Assembly (NCBI RefSeq): GCF_030433645.1
Contig: NZ_JAROCG010000001.1
Coordinates: forward strand, 1,736,001-1,800,000
Direction of reading: 5' to 3'
DNA length: 64,000 bases
Source: Arthrobacter burdickii
GTDB lineage: Bacteria > Actinomycetota > Actinomycetes > Actinomycetales > Micrococcaceae
Part shown: positions 54,358 through 63,993 of the stretch, piece after piece
Layout of the letters: every line of letters starts with the position of its first letter
Numbering within the stretch: the first letter of the stretch is position 1
The notes under the pieces: generated by a model
Databases searched by the model: none
Told to the model about the DNA's origin: nothing
Seen by the model: the letters and a program-made list of their open reading frames with translations, nothing else
Program-made: the position numbers and the translations under genes

Positions 54358-54852
54358 ATGGTGCAGGTTGTCTTTCCGGGTCGATATACCGCCGATCCCG
54401 GGCTGGAATCAGTGACGGTCTTCCTGATCGGCATGCGTGCAAACCGGTGGTGGAAGGTGCGGGCGGTTGGCAAGGTGGCAAGCGCCATGCCTCGGATGCT
54501 TCAGTACCTGGCCGAGGACCCTGCGTCGGGAATGCTCGGGTGTGAGCAGTGGTTCGGCCGCACTACCCTGCTCCTCAGCTACTGGAAGAGCCCGGAACAC
54601 CTCCGCAAGTTCGCCGCTGACCGGGAGTCTCCTCATCTTCAGCCCTGGCGCCGATTCATGAAGGAGACCGCCGGAAAGGGGGACGTGGGTGTCTGGCATG
54701 AGACCTACCAGGTGCCATCCACCGGGATCGAAACCATCTACAACGGGATGCCGCTTTTCGGTTTGGCAAAGGCTACTTCCCACATGCAGGTAGGAGCGGG
54801 GACCCATACTGCCAGGCAGCGAATGGGCCGGCTCGCCGGAAGACTGCCTTGA
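54358..54852 (+). CDS. DUF4188 family protein
   Basis: 164-aa dimeric alpha/beta-barrel-like protein: VFLIGMRANRWWKVRAVGKVASAMPRMLQYLAEDPASGMLGCEQWFGRTTLLLSYWKSPEHLRKFA and VGVWHETYQVPSTGIETIYNGMP are characteristic of the DUF4188 family (often annotated as monooxygenase-like). ATG with AAGGAG upstream, next to the TetR regulator, suggesting inducible detoxification. Confidence 0.9.
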   Translation: MVQVVFPGRYTADPGLESVTVFLIGMRANRWWKVRAVGKVASAMPRMLQYLAEDPASGMLGCEQWFGRTTLLLSYWKSPEHLRKFAADRESPHLQPWRRFMKETAGKGDVGVWHETYQVPSTGIETIYNGMPLFGLAKATSHMQVGAGTHTARQRMGRLAGRLP

Positions 54853-54875
54853 TGCCGAGAGGGCGACGCCCCGAT

Positions 54876-55151
54876 CTAGTGACGAGTGCGCGACCGGGAG
54901 TGGCGGCTCAGGAGATCGTTGAGCGCCAGCGTGGTGACGATGATCGATACGGCGACGCCCGCGAGCATGACGTAGAGCCCGGTCAGCATCACCATCGGCG
55001 AGCCCGCGTCGACCAGAAAACCGATACCGTTCACTACTCCGACGACCCACAACACAGCCACGGCAAGTAGCGCCGCAATCGACGGTAGGGCCCCCATATT
55101 GTCCCTGAACCGTCGCACTTTCCGTCCTGCTTGATTCCCCCTGAGTGCCAT
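54876..55151 (-). CDS. small membrane protein
   Basis: 91 aa with two helices (IAALLAVAVLWVVGVVNGIGFLV and MVMLTGLYVMLAGVAVSIIVTT), a basic N-terminus and a C-terminal RHSRSRTRH tail. Start ATG at 55151. No family recognised. Confidence 0.55.
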   Translation of the reverse strand: MALRGNQAGRKVRRFRDNMGALPSIAALLAVAVLWVVGVVNGIGFLVDAGSPMVMLTGLYVMLAGVAVSIIVTTLALNDLLSRHSRSRTRH

Positions 55152-55174
55152 GCTCCCAGTGTCCGACCCGCCGA

Positions 55175-55474
55175 TCACAGGACGGGCGAGGATGTGTCTC
55201 GACTGGGCCACAATGTGATCGCGCCGTCGAACTCGACCATTCGCGGTGGGTCGGTTTCTCGTGCGCCTGTCGCAACGAGGGCGGCGGCATCCGCCATGGC
55301 CACCCACGGCCTTTTGGTATTGCTTTCACCGATGGTCGTTACTTTCCCTGCACGAAGGTCGAACCGAGCCATTGGGCTGAACTGAACGTCCTGGAACGCG
55401 TCCGAACGAACGACGACTGGTTGCCTGGACGAGGTGGCAAGGCGCCGCTCGGTTGCCAGTTTGGCGCGCTCCAC
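55175..55474 (-). pseudogene. internal fragment of an NmrA-like NAD(P)-binding protein
   Basis: The ~99 codons read QPVVVRSDAFQDVQFSPMAR, FDLRAGKVTTIGESNTKRPW, VAMADAAALVATGARETDPP and MVEFDGAITLWPSRD. This matches the central part of NmrA/SDR-like proteins (…vvLRp..F.e…G….g.G..r..wV…DvA……l.….….e.gGpe.ls). Both the Rossmann N-terminus (GxTGxxG) and the C-terminal third are missing. Probably a relic; could also be a coincidentally open frame, since the opposite strand is also open. Confidence 0.5.
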
Positions 55475-55605
55475 TATCCGAACTCACGCCGAGTGGTGGT
55501 CCGTAAGCCGACGGGTTCAAGTGCTGCTCTTGATGGGGTTCTAGGTGGCGATGTATGGGCTCCACGCAACGGTCGTACCGCCAAGGGCCCGACTAGACTG
55601 CGGGT

Positions 55606-55899
55606 GTGCACTCTCCCGAGCCCGCGCTCAACCATGGGGGCCTCGCGCTGTACGTGGTGGCTGCTGTTCTTGCCGCAGCTGCACAGCTCGTGGCGGGATA
55701 TCTCTATTTGACCAGCGGTCTCGTCGCCCCGCTCTGGGCTCTGACATTGTTCCTTCTGTGGTGGTTGGCGCTGAGCTATGTCGGCGTGAAGTTGGCGACA
55801 CGAAGGTCCTATTGGCTGCTACTCGTGCCTGTCGTGGCGGTGGCCACGTGGTTCGGCGCGATGGTGGTCGGTGGCACCGTCCTTGGCTGGAGTGCCTGA
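55606..55899 (+). CDS. small membrane protein, probably leaderless
   Basis: 97 aa, three helices (LYVVAAVLAAAAQLVAGYLYL, PLWALTLFLLWWLALSYVGV, YWLLLVPVVAVATWFGAMVV). A -10-like TAGACT (55594-55599) lies seven bases before the GTG, so the transcript may start at the initiation codon. No family recognised. Confidence 0.65.
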   Translation: MHSPEPALNHGGLALYVVAAVLAAAAQLVAGYLYLTSGLVAPLWALTLFLLWWLALSYVGVKLATRRSYWLLLVPVVAVATWFGAMVVGGTVLGWSA

Positions 55900-56041
55900 C
55901 TGGCTCGGGGAAAGTCGATACGGACGAGAGGTGCGGCCAGAAGAGTCCTGACGAGCGATGGAGCGGATCCCGTATCGCTGACACCGGCGGTGCGGGATCA
56001 GGCCGATGTCAGGGCGGCGCCGTGTTACGAGGACACGGAGG

Positions 56042-56923
56042 TCACGACCACGGAGTGACCGAGCGCTTCTGCTGCTCGCCGTCGATGACGAGGTCGAGTC
56101 GCTCGTCGAGGAACGCGACGTAGTCCTGCACGTCGGCTGCGTCGCTCAGCGGGTGTTCATACTGCCATGCGATGTCATCAACTTTCCTGTCTCCGACGAT
56201 CGCGGAGTACCAGGTTGCATGACCTTTGTATGAGCACATGGACCTTGTCGAGCTGGGCTCGAGCGGTGCTACGACGTCCTCGATTGGAAGGTAGTACCGC
56301 GCAGGCAGGGTCGTCTCGAACAGCATCCGCGCTCGGGTGGTGTCGGCGAGGATGTGGCCGTCGAGCATCAGCTGTACATGCCGGGAGGTGCCTCGAATAT
56401 CGATGCGACCGTACGGGTCATGTGGATGGCTGATGATTTCGTCGTCTTCCTCGAACCAGCTGTCGAAGTCGGCGAAAGCGAGGATCACGTAATTGGCGAG
56501 ACCGGGGTCGCGAGCGCGGAATCCAGCTGCTGCAGTCTCCGTTCCCCCAACACGCACCTCGACCGGCTCTCCCGGCGTCATGCGCACATCGAACGGGATG
56601 CGCGGGTCGAACACGGGGACCTTCGACAGGTCGGGAAGCATGAATCCGACCGCACCCTTCTGGAGTGGCGCTGACGTGCGAGTCGAGATTTCGGCGCGAA
56701 TGTCTTCAATTGGGACGGCGTACCCGGGCACAACCCGGCGCGGCTCCCACACGAGCATTGCGCGCGTTGTGTCAACGACGGTCTGCCCGCCGAGCGTGGC
56801 GCGGATGCGCTTTACCGTCGGCTCGTATCTCAGCTTCTGGAGCAACTGCCCCATCACATCCCGCATGCGCACCCCGGTCGTATCGGCATCGAAGTCGAGT
56901 GGGTCTTCTGAAGGGCTTGACAT
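56042..56923 (-). CDS. DUF427 protein, duplicated domain
   Basis: 293 aa with two DUF427 units: the first EPTVKRIRATLGGQTVVDTTRAMLVWEPRRVVPGYAVP, the second GTSRHVQLMLDGHILADTTRARMLFETTLPARYYLPIEDV, then CSYKGHATWYSAIVGDRKVDDIAWQYEHPLSDAADVQDYVAFLDERLDLVIDG, the conserved DUF427 core. Function unknown. Start at ATG 56923, leaderless or weak ribosome site. Confidence 0.92.
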   Translation of the reverse strand: MSSPSEDPLDFDADTTGVRMRDVMGQLLQKLRYEPTVKRIRATLGGQTVVDTTRAMLVWEPRRVVPGYAVPIEDIRAEISTRTSAPLQKGAVGFMLPDLSKVPVFDPRIPFDVRMTPGEPVEVRVGGTETAAAGFRARDPGLANYVILAFADFDSWFEEDDEIISHPHDPYGRIDIRGTSRHVQLMLDGHILADTTRARMLFETTLPARYYLPIEDVVAPLEPSSTRSMCSYKGHATWYSAIVGDRKVDDIAWQYEHPLSDAADVQDYVAFLDERLDLVIDGEQQKRSVTPWS

Positions 56924-57196
56924 GCACTCACGGTAGACCCGCGCCGCCACGACGGGATAGAGGGTGGATGCCGTGCAGTCGTCGCCGCGACGCGCGAACT
57001 GCCCTTCCCCGTACAGCGTCCCAGGAAGTGTTTACTCACGGGTCTGCTGGCCTCCCGAAGATCGACTATCGGGCAGATCGTGGCGGGCTACGGAAGGTCT
57101 GGGCTGCCAGGAAGCTGTCCCCAGCCAAATCGGCTTTCGGCAATGAAATCTTGAAGATCGCTCTGCACGAAGCGAATGAGGCCGTCTAAGCCGTCA

Positions 57197-57733
57197 TCAA
57201 GAGGGAGACTGGACGCTGTCATTCAAGCGCTGGAACATCAGGTGATCCTGCCAGCGGCCCGCAATTCTCAAATATCTCGGCGCGCGTCCGTACTGTTCAA
57301 AGTCGGTCTTGGTCAGGACCCTTTGAGAAGCAACGTTATCGACCAAGGTTTCTGCCTGCACCCGGTGAAGCTTCAGCTGATTGAAAGCGAACCCGACCGC
57401 TGCCCGGACAGCGTCGGTGGCTAAACCCTTACGTGTCTGATCCTCTGCGAGCCAGTACCCCATGCTGCATGACTGGAACGGACCACGGACGATGCCGGTG
57501 AGCGTCAATCGGCCAGCAATCGCACCGTCATCGTCCATAACAACCCATGGCATTGCCTCGCCACGGACATGACGGGCAAGTGCTCCTTCAATGTCGGCCC
57601 GCTGGCCCGCCACCGTGAAGTAGTCATCTTCTCGAAGCGGATCCCACGGTGCCAAGAAGTCTCGATTGCGTACCTGCAACTCCGTCAGCTCTTCATCGTC
57701 ACTAGGTACAACGACACGAATCCGGGAAGCCAT
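57197..57733 (-). CDS. GNAT acetyltransferase, RimJ/RimL-like
   Basis: 178 aa: FLAPWDPLREDDYFT, VVMDDDGAIAGRLTLTGIVRGPFQSCSMGYWLAEDQTRKGLATDAVRAAVGFAFNQLKLHRVQAETLVDNVASQRVLTKTDFEQYG with the acetyl-CoA-binding Q/R-x-x-G-x-A loop (QTRKGLAT). Family members acetylate N-termini of ribosomal proteins or small molecules. ATG with GAGG upstream. Confidence 0.92.
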   Translation of the reverse strand: MASRIRVVVPSDDEELTELQVRNRDFLAPWDPLREDDYFTVAGQRADIEGALARHVRGEAMPWVVMDDDGAIAGRLTLTGIVRGPFQSCSMGYWLAEDQTRKGLATDAVRAAVGFAFNQLKLHRVQAETLVDNVASQRVLTKTDFEQYGRAPRYLRIAGRWQDHLMFQRLNDSVQSPS

Positions 57734-57930
57734 ATCCTCAACTTTCGCAGATCGAACGGTGTGTCTCGGACGGCGCATCAATAGAGGATCTGTGGGGTTC
57801 GCTCAGGGGTGTCCTGCGAGGTGGTTAAGGCTGCGGTGGGCATTCAATCAGCGTGAAGGTTTATGGTGGCGGATAACTGGCCTGCGCATCTCGGAAGTAG
57901 GAGCAAACTGATACTTCCTACAGGTCGCCT

Positions 57931-58131
57931 GTGGTTCTCGCTCTACTCCTGATCGCGCTCCCGCTGCTCATGGGAGCGGCGTTCGCTGGAATGGCTTTCG
58001 TCCTCGACCTATCGGCACTCCGCGCTTCCGCCGGCGTTGTCCGCTCCGGGGTATCCGGATCCGTCATTGGATTGGTCATAGGTGTGGCGACCTTGCTGAA
58101 TATACGTCGCCGCTCCGAGAAGGACCGGTAA
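57931..58131 (+). CDS. possible small membrane protein
   Basis: 66 aa from a GTG with CAGGTCG upstream. Two helices (LALLLIALPLLMGAAFAGMAFVL, GVSGSVIGLVIGVATLLNI) and a basic end RRRSEKDR. Start and reality uncertain. Confidence 0.45.
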   Translation: MVLALLLIALPLLMGAAFAGMAFVLDLSALRASAGVVRSGVSGSVIGLVIGVATLLNIRRRSEKDR

Positions 58132-58277
58132 GACCCCGCGTGTGATCCAAGTCAACAGGGTGAAGAACAATCCTTGAGCGCGTGCTTGGTCTCGGGCATC
58201 CAGCAGATGCCCCTCGGACGAACGCGTTGGTCGCGCCTGGGCGCCTGACCGCCCGTCGTGGAGTCTAGGCTCTTGCC

Positions 58278-58895
58278 ATGATGACCAATCAGCGCCTCGA
58301 GCCGCTGCTCGAGCAGTACGACTGGGCGACGGGACGACTCCTCACTCGCCTCGCTGGGCCCACCAGCAACTCGGGTGATGGCAGCGACGTCGACGTACCG
58401 GCACTGACGGACGCCGAGTACCTGTGGGAACCAGTTCACGCGTGCTGGTCGGTACGCAGGCGAGCCGATGGGCCCGGACCGGGTGCCATCAAGCTCATCG
58501 GCGCGGGGGAGTGGGGGCGGGACGGCGCCCCCGAAAGTCCGTGGCCTCCGCCGTTCACGACGATCGCCTGGCGGTTGGACCACATCTCGGAGACGCTGTT
58601 AGGCCGCGCCAACCACCTCGGGGGCGACCGGACGTTCGATCGGGCGACCTACGAATCACGACCAGACGCAGCCGGCGCCATCGAGAGGTTTCGCCAGGCC
58701 GCCGCCGACTGGCGCCGGGTACTCCTCAGTGTCGACGAGTCCGACTACGACCGGACCGGGTTGAGCAGCTACCCGTACGGAAGCGATGCCGAGGAGACGT
58801 TTCCGACGATCGTGTGGTGGGAGAACCAGGAGATACTGCACCACGGAGCCGAGATCGCGCTGCTCCGTGACCTCTACGTCCACCACCCTCAGTAG
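58278..58895 (+). CDS. DinB-family protein
   Basis: Four-helix DinB/YfiT-like protein of 205 aa: LLEQYDWATGRLLTRLAG at the start, TIAWRLDHISETLLGRANHL (metal His) and WENQEILHHGAEIALLRDL (second and third His ligands). Such proteins include mycothiol- or bacillithiol-dependent transferases; mycothiol would be the actinobacterial partner (inference). Confidence 0.9.
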   Translation: MMTNQRLEPLLEQYDWATGRLLTRLAGPTSNSGDGSDVDVPALTDAEYLWEPVHACWSVRRRADGPGPGAIKLIGAGEWGRDGAPESPWPPPFTTIAWRLDHISETLLGRANHLGGDRTFDRATYESRPDAAGAIERFRQAAADWRRVLLSVDESDYDRTGLSSYPYGSDAEETFPTIVWWENQEILHHGAEIALLRDLYVHHPQ

Positions 58896-58995
58896 CGACG
58901 AGCGCACCCAGCGCACAGCGCAGGTGGCGGAGTGTCTACGAAGTCGGCAGATGCCGTGGATGTGTCCCGCGGTGAAGGTCTTCGTTCCGCCTTCT

Positions 58996-59418
<423 letters not shown>

Positions 59419-59563
59419 TCAACCCTCTTGGAATGCATGCCGTCCCCACCATAACCGGTCCGGCAGGGTCAGGGCCCTCATCCAACCTTCTGTGGCAGGA
59501 GGCTGACCGGAGTTGCTGTCAGCTGTCCATTCTCGAGGTCCCGAATGTCCCCTGAGCGATTAA

Positions 59564-59589
59564 CCACCGCTCAGTCGGCTGAGCGGTGG
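59564..59589 (-). terminator. hairpin over the stop of a small ORF
   Basis: CCACCGCTCAG - TCGG - CTGAGCGGTGG, an 11-bp perfect stem. On the minus strand it is followed by TTAAT, and it contains the stop codon of the small frame ending at 59571. Confidence 0.65.
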
Positions 59590-59765
59590 AACCACTCCTG
59601 GAGAGCCGCGGATCCAGCGGCGACCGGCTTGCGGACGCTTCTCGAAGGGGTAGCCGACGAATCTGTAGCCCACGCCATCGAAGGGGATATGCAGCGAACG
59701 CGCCCGTCCGGCAGTTGCATGAAATCAATTTGCCGACCTGCCTTGCATACGTTCAGCGGGTGCAA
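59571..59765 (-). CDS. possible small hypothetical protein
   Basis: 64 codons starting MHPLNVCKAGRQIDFMQLPD, then GRVRCISPSMAWATDSS; no family recognised. Included because a clean terminator hairpin covers its stop. The codon usage is less GC3-biased than flanking genes, as would fit a relic or a transferred piece. Confidence 0.35.
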   Translation of the reverse strand: MHPLNVCKAGRQIDFMQLPDGRVRCISPSMAWATDSSATPSRSVRKPVAAGSAALQEWFHRSAD

Positions 59766-59789
59766 GTCCCCGCGCGCCTGTCTTCGGTG

Positions 59790-60161
59790 TCAGGTCGCGG
59801 CCAGGACGCTCAGGATATTGCCTGCTGGGTCGGTGAACCAGGCAATGAGCGGCCCACCGTTCCGGTTCACGCCCTTACTGTCTGTCACACCGTCGTAGTG
59901 GAGGAACTCCACGCCCTTCGCACTGAGTTCATCGACCGCGGTGTCGACATCCGCCACCGGGAAGTTCAAGACCGTGAACGACGCCGGTTCATGTGTGGCG
60001 TCCTTGGCATAGACGAGGACGCGGTGATCGCCGCCCAGATCGATCCACAGCATTCCGTGCTCTTCCGTGACAGGCAGCCCCAGTACGCCCTCGTAGAACG
60101 CCTTCGCTTCCGGGATCTGCCGCACGGAGAAACTGCTGAATGCCTTCGCTGCATCGATCAT
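59790..60161 (-). CDS. VOC / glyoxalase-family protein
   Basis: 123 aa: [80 protein letters not shown] and [20 protein letters not shown] single vicinal-oxygen-chelate protein, substrate unknown. ATG 60161; the ribosome site is weak. Confidence 0.9.
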   Translation of the reverse strand: MIDAAKAFSSFSVRQIPEAKAFYEGVLGLPVTEEHGMLWIDLGGDHRVLVYAKDATHEPASFTVLNFPVADVDTAVDELSAKGVEFLHYDGVTDSKGVNRNGGPLIAWFTDPAGNILSVLAAT

Positions 60162-60453
60162 GCGCCCAGTGTTCCACGACACCTCAACCACTACCAGCCC
60201 CACAGGCGGGTCGGCCACCTCACGTAGGGCTGCTTCTAGCAGTTGTTCTCGGCGTCGCCGTGATCACCAGCTTCACCCTGACAGTCTTCGTCCCCATCTT
60301 TGAAGATACAAAGCCGGAAGGACTCCTCTCAGATGCGCGGTGCAGGGATCATTCACCGCGTCGTCGCGATGACTCCCGCGATTAGTCCCGAGCCTTCTTT
60401 TAGCGGCGCGTGTCTGGAAGAGTGCCACTCATAGCTACGTGGGGGTAGAAGTT

Positions 60454-60903
60454 ATGGAACGAAGAAGTTCTCTCGGTGCGGCAGGTGCAGCACTTCTCGC
60501 CGCCGGCCTGCTCGCCGGCTGCAGCGCGCCAGAGCCGTCGAACAACGATGCCCTATCCGCTTTCAGCTCGATAGAGGAGGCTTACGCTGCGGTCGATGGG
60601 GTGCTCGCGTGCGAAGCCGAACCTGGTGGGGAACCGATCGTTCCTGCGGATGGAGCTGCCCTGACGTCCGAGCAGAGACTGTGCGCAGAGAACGTCCAGA
60701 TCGACCTGTACCCGGATGAGGCCGCTCTCGCGAAGGGCTTTGAGATTTGGAGCGGTTCTCATCAGGGGGAGGTGCAACTCGTCCGCGGCAGTAACTGGAT
60801 GGTCGTAGACGTGACTGGTGTGGCGACTGGGCAGCCAACCACCTGGGACATCGAACGCTTAGCCGGCGAGTTGAAGGGCGACTACTCCGTCGTTGGCACC
60901 TAG
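60454..60903 (+). CDS. small lipoprotein
   Basis: 149 aa with a lipoprotein signal (RRSSLGAAGAALLAAGLLAGC, lipidated C23) and a mature domain with two further Cys (VLACEAEPG, QRLCAENV), probably paired. Tail reads WMVVDVTGVATGQPTTWDIERL. No family recognised; possible bacterial-specific small surface lipoprotein. ATG at 60454 preferred over the GTG five codons earlier. Confidence 0.75.
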   Translation: MERRSSLGAAGAALLAAGLLAGCSAPEPSNNDALSAFSSIEEAYAAVDGVLACEAEPGGEPIVPADGAALTSEQRLCAENVQIDLYPDEAALAKGFEIWSGSHQGEVQLVRGSNWMVVDVTGVATGQPTTWDIERLAGELKGDYSVVGT

Positions 60904-60961
60904 CCACGACGTGCGACCGGCCGGATCAGGAAGTGACGGCGATACCCCCGGGACGCTCAGC

Positions 60962-60973
60962 TAACCTAGAGCA
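60962..60973 (+). promoter_or_regulatory. -10 element of a leaderless guaB3 transcript
   Basis: TAACCT (60962-60967) matches the actinobacterial -10 pattern TANNNT and lies seven bases before the GTG at 60974; no ribosome site is present. Transcription would begin at or next to the start codon. Confidence 0.5.
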
Positions 60974-62113
60974 GTGACTTACGAGATCGAGATTGGCCGA
61001 GGCAAGCGCGGACGCAGGGCATATTCGCTGGACGATGTGGCGGTGGTGCCGTCCCGGCGGACCCGTGATCCGCTCGACGTCTCCGTGAGCTGGCAGATCG
61101 ACGCCTACCAGTTCGAGATGCCCGTTGTCGCGGCGCCGATGGACTCGGCCATGTCGCCGGCCACGGCTATCGCGATGGGCCGGCTCGGCGGCCTTGGCGT
61201 CCTCAACCTCGAAGGGCTCTGGACCCGGTACGAGGACCCCCAGCCGGTCCTCGACGAGATCGCCGGGCTCAGTACCGAGAGCTTCAGCCCCGCCGCCACC
61301 CGGCGCATGCAGGAGCTGTACGACGCGCCCATCCAGGCCGAACTCATCACCAGCCGCCTGGCCGAGATCCGTGAGGCCGGCGTGACGGTCGCCGGGTCGC
61401 TCACGCCGCAGCGGACGCAGCAGTTCTACAAGACGGTCCTCGCGGCCGGCGTCGACATCTTCGTCATCCGCGGCACCACGGTGTCCGCCGAGCACGTGTC
61501 CAAGAACGAGCAGCCACTCGACCTCAAGAAGTTCATCTACGAACTCGACGTCCCGGTCATCGTCGGCGGCGCCGCCGGCTACACGCCTGCCCTCCACCTC
61601 ATGCGTACGGGTGCCGCCGGGGTGCTCGTGGGCTTCGGCGGAGGAGCGACGACGACGACGCGCAGGGCCCTCGGCATCCATTCGCCGCTTGCCTCGGCCA
61701 TCGCCGACGTCGCCGGTGCCCGCCGCGACTACATGGACGAGTCCGGCGGCCGGTACGTGCACGTCATCGCCGACGGCGGGATGGGCGCGAGCGGCGACAT
61801 CGTGAAGGCCATCGCCATGGGTGCTGACGCCGTCATGCTCGGTTCCGCGCTCGCCCGCGCGGAGGAGGCTCCGGGCAAGGGCTGGCACTGGGGCCAGGAA
61901 GCGCACCACCACGAACTCCCACGCGGCGACAGGGTCAACATCGGGACCGTCGGCCCCCTCCAGGAAGTGCTGTGGGGGCCGTCCCACCACACGGACGGGA
62001 CGTCGAACCTGATCGGAGCGCTGCGCCGGGCCATGGCGACCACCGGCTACTCGGACCTCAAGGAGTTCCAGCGGGTCGAAGTGGTGCTCTCGCCCTATAT
62101 CTCCAACGACTGA
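60974..62113 (+). CDS. guaB3: GuaB3-type IMP dehydrogenase paralogue
   Basis: 379 aa, IMPDH/GMPR-fold barrel without CBS domains: RRAYSLDDVAVVPSRRTRDPLDV, FEMPVVAAPMDSAM, GRLGGLGVLNLEGLW, VIVGGAAGYTPALHLMRTGAAGVLVGFGGGATTTTRRALGI and HVIADGGMGASGDIVKAIAMGADAVMLGS. Where IMPDH has GSICTT with catalytic Cys this protein has FGGGATTTT, so IMP dehydrogenase activity is not expected. Cyanobacterial GuaB3 is reported to act as a GMP reductase-like enzyme; the same may hold here. Confidence 0.93.
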   Translation: MTYEIEIGRGKRGRRAYSLDDVAVVPSRRTRDPLDVSVSWQIDAYQFEMPVVAAPMDSAMSPATAIAMGRLGGLGVLNLEGLWTRYEDPQPVLDEIAGLSTESFSPAATRRMQELYDAPIQAELITSRLAEIREAGVTVAGSLTPQRTQQFYKTVLAAGVDIFVIRGTTVSAEHVSKNEQPLDLKKFIYELDVPVIVGGAAGYTPALHLMRTGAAGVLVGFGGGATTTTRRALGIHSPLASAIADVAGARRDYMDESGGRYVHVIADGGMGASGDIVKAIAMGADAVMLGSALARAEEAPGKGWHWGQEAHHHELPRGDRVNIGTVGPLQEVLWGPSHHTDGTSNLIGALRRAMATTGYSDLKEFQRVEVVLSPYISND

Positions 62114-62173
62114 TGGGATTAGAGTTGGCCTAGCTCCCCAGGGGCGCTCAACCTCCCAATGAAGGGTCTGGCC

Positions 62174-63898
62174 ATGGCATCCGGCGCACTCAGTCCGCAG
62201 AACCGTGACGACGCGCTCCGGGCGCTGAGGGCGACCTCCGAGCCAGGGCAGGAACTCGACCTGCTGATCGTCGGGGGAGGCGTGGTGGGCGTCGGAGCCG
62301 CGCTCGACGCCGTCACGCGCGGTCTTTCCATCGGCATCGTCGAGGCCCGCGATTGGGCGTCCGGGACGTCGTCGCGCTCCTCCAAGCTGATTCACGGCGG
62401 CCTGCGCTACCTGGAGATGCTGGACTTCGCCCTGGTCCAGGAAGCGCTCAAGGAACGCGGGCTGCTGATCCAGCGCATCGCGCCGCACCTCGTGAAGCCG
62501 GTCCCGTTCCTGTACCCGCTGACCAGACGGTTCGTGGAGCGTCCCTACGTCGGCGCCGGGATCGCCCTCTACGACGCGATGAGCATGAGCGGCGGCAACT
62601 CGCGCGGGGTCCCGTTCCACAAGCACCTGAGCCGGAAGGCCACGCTGCGCGCGGCGCCGAGCCTCAAGGACGACGCGATGGTGGGCTCCATCCGCTACTA
62701 CGACGCGCAGGTCGACGACGCGCGGTACGTGGTCAACATGGTCCGCACCGCCCAGCACTACGGTGCGCGGGCGGCGAACCGCGTCAGCGTGGTGGACTTC
62801 CTCCGCGAGGGCGAGCGCGTCGTCGGCGCGCGGGTCCGGGACCAGGAGAGTGGCGACGAGTTCGCCATCCGTGCCAAGCAGGTGGTCAACGCCACGGGTG
62901 TCTGGACCGACGAGACCCAGGCCATGGTGACCGACCGCGGGCAGCTGAAGGTGCGGGCCTCCAAGGGCATCCACCTCGTGGTGCCGCGCGACCGCTTCCA
63001 GTCCACGGTGGGGCTGATCCTCCGCACCGAGAAGTCCGTGCTGTTCGTCATCCCGTGGGGCCGCCACTGGATCATCGGCACCACCGACACGGACTGGAAC
63101 CTCGACAAGGCCCACCCCGCAGCGTCCTCGAAGGACATCGACTACGTGCTGGAACACGTGAACCGGGTGCTGAAACGCCCCCTGACGCGTGAGGACGTCG
63201 AGGGCGTGTACGCGGGCCTGCGTCCGCTGCTCGCCGGCGAGAACGATTCGACGGCCAAGTTGTCCCGTGAGCACGTCGTCGCGCACCCCGTCCCCGGGCT
63301 GGTGGTCGTCGCCGGCGGAAAGTGGACCACCTACCGCGTCATGGCCAAGGACGCCGTCGACGAAGCCACCCGCGCGCTCGACGAGAAGGTGCCCGAGAGC
63401 TGCACGGAGACCGTGCCGCTGCTGGGCGCCGAGGGGTACCGGGCTGCGTGGAACATGCGGGCCCGGCTCGCCGACGACGCCGGCGTGCACGTCGCGCGCG
63501 TCGAGCACCTCCTGCAGCGGTTCGGCACCCAGGCCACCGATGTGCTCGACCTCATCCGCCAGGATCCCGGACTGGGGCAGCCGCTACCGGGGGCGGACGA
63601 CTACCTGCGCGCCGAAGTCGTGTTCGCCGTCACGCACGAGGGCGCCCGGCACGTGGACGACATCCTCACGCGCCGCACGCGGATCTCCATCGAGTCCTGG
63701 GACCGGGGGGTCTCCGCCGCGCCGGTGGTGGCCGACCTTATGGCGCCGTTCCTCGGCTGGAGCGACCAGCAGGTGGACCGCGAGGTGAAGCACTACCAGG
63801 CCCGTGTGGCTGCCGAGCGGCTCAGCCAGGAACAGCCCGACGACATCTCCGCCGACAGCGCCCGCATGGGTGTGCACGACATCGTCCCGCTAAGCTAG
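62174..63898 (+). CDS. glpD: glycerol-3-phosphate dehydrogenase
   Basis: FAD-dependent, membrane-associated enzyme of 574 aa oxidising sn-glycerol-3-phosphate to DHAP. FAD motif: LDLLIVGGGVVGVGAALDAVTRG (residues ~31-53); GTSSRSSKLIHGGLRYLEMLDFALVQEAL is the family signature; C-terminal domain typical of GlpD. The ATG at 62174 has GAAGGG seven bases upstream; 62159 would add five residues. No glpK/glpF neighbours here. Confidence 0.95.
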   Translation: MASGALSPQNRDDALRALRATSEPGQELDLLIVGGGVVGVGAALDAVTRGLSIGIVEARDWASGTSSRSSKLIHGGLRYLEMLDFALVQEALKERGLLIQRIAPHLVKPVPFLYPLTRRFVERPYVGAGIALYDAMSMSGGNSRGVPFHKHLSRKATLRAAPSLKDDAMVGSIRYYDAQVDDARYVVNMVRTAQHYGARAANRVSVVDFLREGERVVGARVRDQESGDEFAIRAKQVVNATGVWTDETQAMVTDRGQLKVRASKGIHLVVPRDRFQSTVGLILRTEKSVLFVIPWGRHWIIGTTDTDWNLDKAHPAASSKDIDYVLEHVNRVLKRPLTREDVEGVYAGLRPLLAGENDSTAKLSREHVVAHPVPGLVVVAGGKWTTYRVMAKDAVDEATRALDEKVPESCTETVPLLGAEGYRAAWNMRARLADDAGVHVARVEHLLQRFGTQATDVLDLIRQDPGLGQPLPGADDYLRAEVVFAVTHEGARHVDDILTRRTRISIESWDRGVSAAPVVADLMAPFLGWSDQQVDREVKHYQARVAAERLSQEQPDDISADSARMGVHDIVPLS

Positions 63899-63993
63899 AA
63901 GGGTCGGGGGAAGCCGCAATCGGCAGCCGCACCCGGTGCGCGGCGGCCGGTTCCCGGACCTCCGATGCTGGCGGGAACTTCGAAAGGCATCCA

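Noticed and set aside
56965..57189. Frame ending KSAFGNEILKIALHEANEAV
   Set aside because: The last ~40 codons look protein-like but no start, family or flanking structure supports a gene; perhaps another relic.
60926..63508. 860-codon open frame on the minus strand
   Set aside because: Antisense shadow of guaB3 and glpD, low complexity, no domain.
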